DNA from: Terebella lapidaria
Taxonomy: Eukaryota; Annelida; Polychaeta; Terebellida; Terebellidae
Direction: 5' to 3'
Length of the DNA: 64,000 bases
Assembly: GCA_949152475.1 (NCBI GenBank)
Contig: OX424570.1
Location: 23,928,694 to 23,992,693, forward strand
Of the stretch, positions 54,001 to 63,000 are shown piece by piece. Numbering within the stretch: position 1 is the stretch's first letter; every line of letters begins with the position of its first letter. The notes under the pieces were generated by a model. It saw only the letters and a list, made by a program, of their open reading frames with translations. It was not told where the DNA came from and ran no database searches. The position numbers and the translations under genes were made by a program.

Positions 54001-57000
54001 AAAGAATCCTTGAGACAAGATTTCCTACATTAGATAAAGTTTCGTTTTCTTTCAGCAGGTGATGTCATATTTCATATATCTTTCTCATATCATCTCATAT
54101 TCACAAGGAACTTTTGTTTTGTACATATTGTTGTGACAGTTTTGTTTTTCATACATACAACATTTGTGACAATTTTGTTTTGTACGTAGAACAGCTGTGA
54201 CAGTTTTGTTTGTCTGACAGTTGTGACAGTTTTATATTGTACCTATGACAGTTTTGTTTTGTACGTATGACAGTAGGAACAGTTTTGTTCTGTATGTACC
54301 GCAGCTGTGAGTTTTGTTTTGTACATGTATGTACCCGGTACGACAGCTGTGAGTTTTGTTTCATACATACGACAGTTGTGTCGTCTGTCCTCGTCACTAT
54401 TATCTCCACAGTCGTCCTCGTGGTCACAAACCCAGCGCGAGTACACACATCGCTGATTGTCGCACTGAAACATCTCCGCACCGCATGTCACAGGGGCTGT
54501 CGGGGCAATGATTTTATGTTATCATTATTGAGAAGTTTCTACATTGATTGCCTGATCGATCTAGATACGTGAGTCAGGCATATAAGTTACTCCACTATTT
54601 CAACAGACATCAATTTATCACACACCAGTTTCAGTGTTAAATACTGATATACTATAACATAAAAGCAACTGTCTGCCATATTATATATATCTTACACTGG
54701 AAAGGCATCATCTGAAACTTATATCCGATCTCAAAAAATTTTCGTTTAGCACATACTTTCGTCCTTTTTGGCAAATGAAATGATGTACAGTATAGGCCTA
54801 TTTACTCATCAACGAATGTATATACCGGTAGCCAAACTATAACAAGATTTAGAAATTGAGCCTCAAAATGGGGGTGCGGATCATCTATGGTAGTGGATCA
54901 TCTTCGGTGAAATATGGTACCAATAATTTCCACCAAACCACTTTATTTTGATGCGCATCTCTCAAAAGGATCAGCTTAATACTTACGACAACCGACTTCG
55001 TCCGAGGAGTCCTCGCAGTCCGCCTGACCATCACAGTGCCAGCTACGCTTTATACACGTGTCACCCTGAAAACACTGGAACTCGTTCTCTCGACAACGGC
55101 CGGGTGCACGGGTCGCTGAAATGAGGCCAAACTTACTGTTTTTATTATTTGTTTAACATCATACAAGTTTTTCATTTCATTTATAATATAAATTGATCTT
55201 TCCCAAATCCAGAGTCTTTTTACTTCATTTTTGATAAATTTATTCTGCAAAATGTTATTATCTGCCAAAGCGAAGTTTGATGATGTGATTTGTGAAACTC
55301 AGACAACTTTTGAAACCAACAGAAAAGTGAAACCAACAGAATAGAACATAAAAGGTTTGCGAAGAGTAAATATGAAAAACATATCAGGCTAATGAAATAG
55401 CAGTGAATGAATGGTTATTATAGAGGCAAAGGTATAACATTGATTAGCTATTCAATATACAGGTGAAGGCCTTACAATTGATAACTGTTTATTATAGAGG
55501 TAATGTGCCATTGATGGTGTTCATTATAGAGGCAATGGTATGACATTGGGTAACTTTATTATTTAGAAGTAGAAGTTATTTTAGAAGTAAAGACAGGGCC
55601 ATAAGGCAAGTAAACAGTCTTACTGCAGTTTTGTTCATCCGAGCCGTCAGCACAGTCAAAGACGCCGTTACACCTCCCACGACGACTGATACAGCCGCGA
55701 TTGTGAGCGCACGTAAACTGTGTACTATTAGAGGGTGGGGAGGAGAAAAAATATGTCTGTTGTAAGTGGACCAAGTTAAAGAAGCCGGTACTGATGTACG
55801 ATCGAGGATGTTATTGTGTGATTATTTATTTATAAGTTTGAGTTGTTATTCAATACTGACATTTAGGTATCGAGAATATTAGAGGAGCCTATGCTTCAAA
55901 CTGTATCAGGAAAAATATGAATAGACATCACGTGAAACAAGACCATGGTGATCGTCTTGAAAAAATACAGTATTTTTGTTCTGCATGAGTAAAACTGACC
56001 CAGAACATCGGATGACGGCACAGTCCTGTTCATCTGAGTGGTCGAGACAGTCGTTGTCCCCGTCGCACTGCCAGATTGGCGGGATACACCGACCGCTCGC
56101 ACACTGGAAATACCGCGGCCCGCACGTGTGGTTACCTGGCAAACGTGGTATAATCAGGTGGTCAGGTCACTGTTATTTCATTCCATGGCATTACCAGTTA
56201 TTCTGTCAGAAACTTAGGACAGATTATCCTAGATCGGTTTTTGGTTCTACCGAGTCTCGATTATCTAAATGTTCATCAGTAGATCTAGTAGATTTGTATG
56301 ATCATTAATTAGTGAATAAGACTCCACAATAACGAGGAGATGGAAATGACAAGGCTGTATTCGAATTTCTGCCATACATTGACCCCACACTATAGCACCA
56401 ACTAATCCACTCCCCCCACCCCCCCCCCCCCCCCCTCCCCTTAAATTTTGCGGCTCCACTGACCACAAACGGTGGCTGTTTCGTCCGACCCATCACCACA
56501 ATCATTCTCTGTGTTACAGAGACGGTTGTTTGGGACACAATCGCCGTTATCACACTGGAACTGCAGGGGCGGACAGCTCCTCGGACCTTCAACAGCGGGA
56601 AAAATGTACAATGCTCAGTTGTGAAGTTTATCTCTATGTTTTATGTGTTGTTGAATTGTCCACATGTGCATGGTGGATCTTCAGTCATGATGCTCATGCA
56701 AAAAAATCCAGATCATTAACTCATTAACAGACAGATACTATATACCAAATAGACAAGCACTAAAAATATCTCAATATTACTTTCGACTTGATTGATGAAT
56801 CTTGATTGATAATAACTTCACGCTTTTCAATACACAGTTTGACTGGATAAAACTTGTGGCGAGCTTTCCCACTTCTCACCACAGTCCGTCTCATCCGACC
56901 TATCGTTGCAGTCATTGTCTCCGTCGCATACCCACGCGCTGCTGACACATCGGCCGTTGTCACAGCGAAACATGCCTTGAGCACAGGTGGTAACTGTTTG

Positions 57001-60000
57001 TGGAGGGAGGGGATTGGAGATAAAACCATGTCAACTAATGGTATAGTTACGTCTGTTTGTTGGTAAATTTAACAAATATACTTTGAAATTGAAAATCTCA
57101 AATTCGTGTGTATGGATCCAACATTTTTTATTACCAGATAAGTGTTGGTAACTTCACATTTGACTCATTGAACATCAGTGTGAATTCAATCTTGAATTTG
57201 TGTATAATACTACATGTATATCTAATTTTTTGCACATCTTTGGTCTCTACAGTATAGAATAATGCCGTTATATAACACTGCTCAAATTCTAGGCATACAT
57301 GTCACACACAGGTAAACATATAGTTGAGATGTTACATTCACATATCACATAGTCAGCGACAAACCTCCGCAATTTTGCTCATCGGACATATCCCCGCAAT
57401 CGTTGTCTCCATCGCAAACGAATCCGTCGTTTATACAGCGCTCATTCGCGCACTGGAAATCGCCAGCGGGGCAGCCACTGACGACCGGCTCGTCAGGGTT
57501 TGGAATGCACGAGATCTGGTCGGACGTGTTGATCTTGAGTCCAAACGGACAGTGGCAGTGACGCAGGTCAGGGTGGACGGGGAAACAGAAGTGACTGCAG
57601 TGTCCGTTGTTACTGACACAGAGATGGTGTGGGGCTGGAAATTACAATATTCATGAAGAGTAAATTTAGGAGATTGAATCTGTTTTGCTCGATGACAAAT
57701 TAACAATTTTAAATGGATTCATGAGACTTGCATGTATTTGGTTGGTCAAGGTTCAACTTTCTCTCTAAGATTTATGAAGATTGGTCCTTGCATTTTTGAA
57801 AGTCAAGTTTCAACATGTTCAAAAGAACTAGTGTCGAATGACAACAAATAAACCATTACATAGATAATGATTCGGAAACTTCTGAACAAGTTGGCACTTC
57901 CCAGACAATGTCACAAAATGTCTTGGACAATCATTCAATGAGTCCTGAAAACACCCATTATACTATTGGACATTCGGTATCATCCATTGTTTTCCCCTGA
58001 CATGGCCTTGACATTGCTCAAATTGCTGATTGTTCAGACAGCTCAAATAAGGTGTGTAGCTCATCAATCCTACTGATCTAACGAAACTCTGTGCATCGTT
58101 TGTACTCTCGCATTTCAGGCATTGTTAGAAATGGAGTCAGATAATGAAGGTTTTCGGAATGTGAGCTATGTTTTTGTTAAGTCAATTTTGCTGAGTTGCT
58201 GAGATGACGCACGGCACTTTGCGAAATGTCAAGGCCAAGTTAGGGGAAAAACAATGCCAGGGCGAAAATACCAAATAATACAATGCGTGTATATATCCAA
58301 TCAGTATCACATACCTGGCTCCTGGGACCTTGTGGTGAACACTCGAAGTCCGTTGAGTCGTGTGGATCGGCTTTTCCAGAGCAGGTGAGTGTCCCGAGTG
58401 GTCGTGTTGAGTCGGATGACACCTTCTGCCTTCCAGTCGGAGTAGTAGAGATTATGTCCAAAAATGTCCAGACCGTACGGGTGAATTTCCCTCTGCATAT
58501 TCAGTGTTTGCACGTCAGTTCCATCGAAACTAGAGTGCTGGAACCTGACAGAAAATTGTGCTATGTATTGGAATTATGTGTTCATAATTCAAAATATGGC
58601 TTGCATGGACATATAAGTTTGTCATATGTCATAAGTTTGTCATAACAGATTGTCACATTTTCATATACAACAACCATTATTTATTATGATTAATTTTATA
58701 ATATACCTTTTATAACATACCGTGAAACTAAATCTTCAAACTAAACTTTTCAAATGACATTGATTACAAATAAATGATAAGATATCACAAATTTGTTTCA
58801 TCTAGACACTCTGACAGACCTGTTATGATAGGCATCACACCACCACAACCGCTCCCTGCGCAAGTCTATGGTCAGCCCATTGGGCCAGCCTAGTCCACTG
58901 CTCCTGATGTAAACTACGTTTCCCCCGTCGCCATCAGCTCGGCCAATCCTGGGAACCTGCTCAGTGCTTTTTAGCCACTCCGTCCAGAATATCCATCTAT
59001 TTATGAACGAATCGAAATTTTCTTATTGGCCCCAGCTACTAGTATTTTGTTATTACAATGTATCAGAATATTTGTGACTCCATGACCACAAAACAATAGT
59101 ATTCTCATACCTAGTATATTAACTAGACGTCAAGGCCTAAAGATGCCTTGGAGGCATTTCGGTGTTAGGACTATTTCGTAATATTCAAAACATGTTTGCC
59201 ACGGGCTCTATGACACACCGTTTGCTAGATATTGACGAAAATGAAAAATGTCGACTCAGCGAAAAAAATTTCGACTCAAGGTCAAAGTTCATCCATCATA
59301 CCCCCCCCCCCCCCCCCAGGCATGTTTGTCTAGGTCGACGAGTCCAAAAATAACGTCCGTTTCCCTCTACGACGCACCGTTTCTGAGATATCGACGATAA
59401 CGAAAAATGCCTACTCGGCAAAAAAATTTCGGGTCAAAACCAAAGTTCATCCAAAATACATTTAAGACATGTTTGTCTAGGGCGACGAGTCCGAAAATAA
59501 CGTCCGCTTCGCTCTACGACACCCCGTTTCCAAGATATCGACGAAAACGAAAAATGCCGACTCGGCAAAAAAATTTCAGGTCAAGGTCAAAGTTCATCCA
59601 TAATAACTTTAAGACTGTTTGTCTAGGGCGAGGAGTCCGAAAATAACGTCCGTTTCGCTCTACGACTCACCGTTTCCGAGATATTGACGATAACGAAAAA
59701 TGCCTACTCGGCAAAAAAATTTCGGGTCAAGGTCAAAGTTCATCCTTAATACCTTTAAGACATGTTTGTCTAGGACAACGAGTCCGAAAATAACGTCCCT
59801 TTCGCTCTACGACCCACCGTTTCCGAGATATCGACGAAACAAGAAAATGCCGACTCGGCAAAAAAATTTCGGGTCAAGGTCAAAGTTCATCCATAATAAC
59901 TTTAAGACTGTTTGTCTAGGGCGAGGAGTCCGAAAATAACGTCCGTTTCGCTCTACGACTCACCGTTTCCAAGATATCGACGAAAACGAAAAAAGCCGAC

Positions 60001-63000
60001 TCGGCAACAAAATTTCGGGTCAAGGTCAAAGTTCATCCATAATACCTTTAAGACATGTTTGTCTAGGACAACGAGTCCGAAAATAACGTCCGTTTCGCTC
60101 TACGACGTACCGTTTCCGAGATATGCAGGAAGCCTCAAGGATGAGTCAGCAAAAAGTTATTTCGACCTCTAGGTCAAAGGTCGTTTGACGGATCAATCCC
60201 AAAATCGATAGGGTTCTTCCCTGGTGATATATAAACCTCCATGCAAAGTTCTGCAACTATCCAAGTCTCATAATCGGCCTTGATTTCATCCTCACGGACC
60301 TCGGAGTCGAATCAAAAAAAAAAATACCCCATAGACATGTTTGTCTAGGGCGACGAGTCCGAAAATAACGTCCGTTTCGCTCTACGACGCACCGTTTCTG
60401 AGATATGCAGGAAGCCTCAAGGATGAATCATCAAAAAATTATTTTGACCTCTAGGTCAAAGGTCATTTGATGGATTGATCCCAAAATCAATAGGGTTCTT
60501 CCCTATATATGGTATATGAACCTCCATGCAGAGTTCTGCATCTATTGCCTAAATATTTTTCGAGTTATCGTCCGGAAACCAAAAACCTTGATTTCATCCT
60601 CACGGACCTCACGGACCTCGGAGCCGGCTCAAAAATAATAGGGTTCTTCCACATATCATTTCTGACTAGTGGTGAAAATTTGATAAGGATCCATCAAGGC
60701 AATCTAAAGTTATCGTCCGGAAACCAATACGGCGGAAGAAAAAAAAAATAAAATAAAAAAAAAAAATAAATAAATAAAATTCTGCTAAAACCATAAAAAT
60801 AAAATAAAAAATAAAAATAAATAAATAAAATTCTGCTAAAACCATAAAGGCATTTCTGCCGAATGCCTTAATTAGTGATTTTTACAGTGAATTCATCACA
60901 ATTGAGTACCGTCACAGTATGTCAACAAAATTTGATTTCAATAATGTATGCCTTCAAAACAACAACTACCGGTACTTTTAAATCAAATTTCAACCAACAA
61001 TTCCATGACATTACACACAAATGAAGAATGAATAGTCGTTAATAACTAAAGGTGGGGTCCTTTAATCTTAGACCACTCTGAAAATATCACCTTTTCTAAA
61101 ATCTGTCATTAAAATATAATTTAAAAATAAACAAATAACTAGACGCTTCCGGTCGCCTACGACCGCTTGGGTGTATCCCCCGTAGCCCTATCATCTCTGT
61201 TGCCCCAAATATATCACTGTCAAGTGTGAAAAACTAGAGCAAGGGCTAAAAAAGATTACCAGAGAAATGTTAAATCCCAAGTCACAACTGTTTTCTTTTC
61301 CCCACCAAAACTGCTGCACTGATTTTCCGAGGTTATTGAAGGTCGAATTCAAAATCACCACTGAAATCTCTTTATATGAATTTCCATTTCGACATGTTTG
61401 ATAAAATAACGAAAATACAGATAGATCAATCTTTTCACCTATTTATATTTTAACTCAGAATATTTTACTTACTTGGTTCCAAGTTGAAATTCAATGTAAA
61501 AGTTGACCAAAACTGCATTTCAAGATGACGAAATTGGAGCCAGATAGAACTTTTTGTCATAAGTTATATTTCGACTTATAATATGTGCCAAACATGCTTT
61601 CAAGTTGAAATTCAAAGTAAAAGTTGACCAAAACTGCATTTCAAGATGACGAAATTGGAGCCAGATCGAATTTTTCACCATAAGTTATATTTTAACTCAT
61701 AATTAGTGCCAAACATGGTCTCAAGTTGAAATTCAAAGTAAAAGTTGATCAATGTTTTCATAAAAAGCTATTGTGATCAATAATAGACTTAACTAGCAAA
61801 AAAAATAATGTTAACTTATTTGGTCACAAACATAAAATCTCTACTGGACAAAGCCTTCACCTTGTTGAGCCCAATAATAAATATTTCTTGTCTTAACTAT
61901 TTTCATTGTGGTCAATAATAGACTTAACTAGTAAAAATAATGTTAACTTATTCAGTACACCCATGAAATCTGTACTGGACATACTTTCACCTTGTTGAGC
62001 TTAATAATAAATATTTCTCATCTTAACTATTTTTATTGTGGTCAATAATAGACTTAACTATTTTTATTGTGGTCAATAATAGACTTAACTAGTGAAAATA
62101 ATGTTAACTTATTCGGTTACACCAATGAAATTTGTACTGGACAAATCTTTAACCTTGTTGAGCTCAATAATAATTGTTTCTCATCTTAACTATTTTTATT
62201 GAGGTCAATAATAGACTTAACTAGCAAAAAAAATGTTAACTTATTTGGTTACAGACATAAAATGTCTACTAGACAGAATCTTTACCTTGATGAGCCCAAT
62301 AATAAATATTTCTTGTCTTAACTATTTTTATTGTGGTCAAAAATAGACTAAACTAGTAAAAATAATGTTAACTTATTCAGTACACCCATGAAATCTGTAC
62401 TGGACATACTTTCACCTTGTTGAGCTTAATAATAAATATTTCTCATCTTAACTATTTTTATTGTGGTCAATAATAGACTTAACTATTTTTATTGTGGTCA
62501 ATAATAGACTTAACTAGTGAAAATAATGTTAACTTATTCGGTTACACCAATGAAATTTGTACTGGACAAAACATTTACCTTGTTGAGGTTAATAATAAAT
62601 ATTTCTTGTCTTAACTATTTTTATTGTGGTCAATAATAGACTTAACTATTAAAAATAATGTTAACTTATTCAGTTACACCCATGAAATTTGTACTGGACA
62701 AAACCTTTACCTTGTTGAGCTTAATAATAAACGTTTCTCGTCTTAACTATTTTTATTGTGGACAATAATAGACTTAACTAATAAAACTAATGTTAACTTA
62801 TTCAGTAATATTGTCCTGTTTTCACTGAAAACTTCAGTTCTCCATTCTGAACAAGAAACCAGTGTCATTACCTTCAACTGTACAGGCTATTGGAATGATC
62901 GTACATGTCAAAATGGATATTTCAAAATTCTGTAATAAGTTAGGCTGTTAACATATTAATATTTATATGATCATTCTAAAAAACGATTGGTTTCGTGTGA

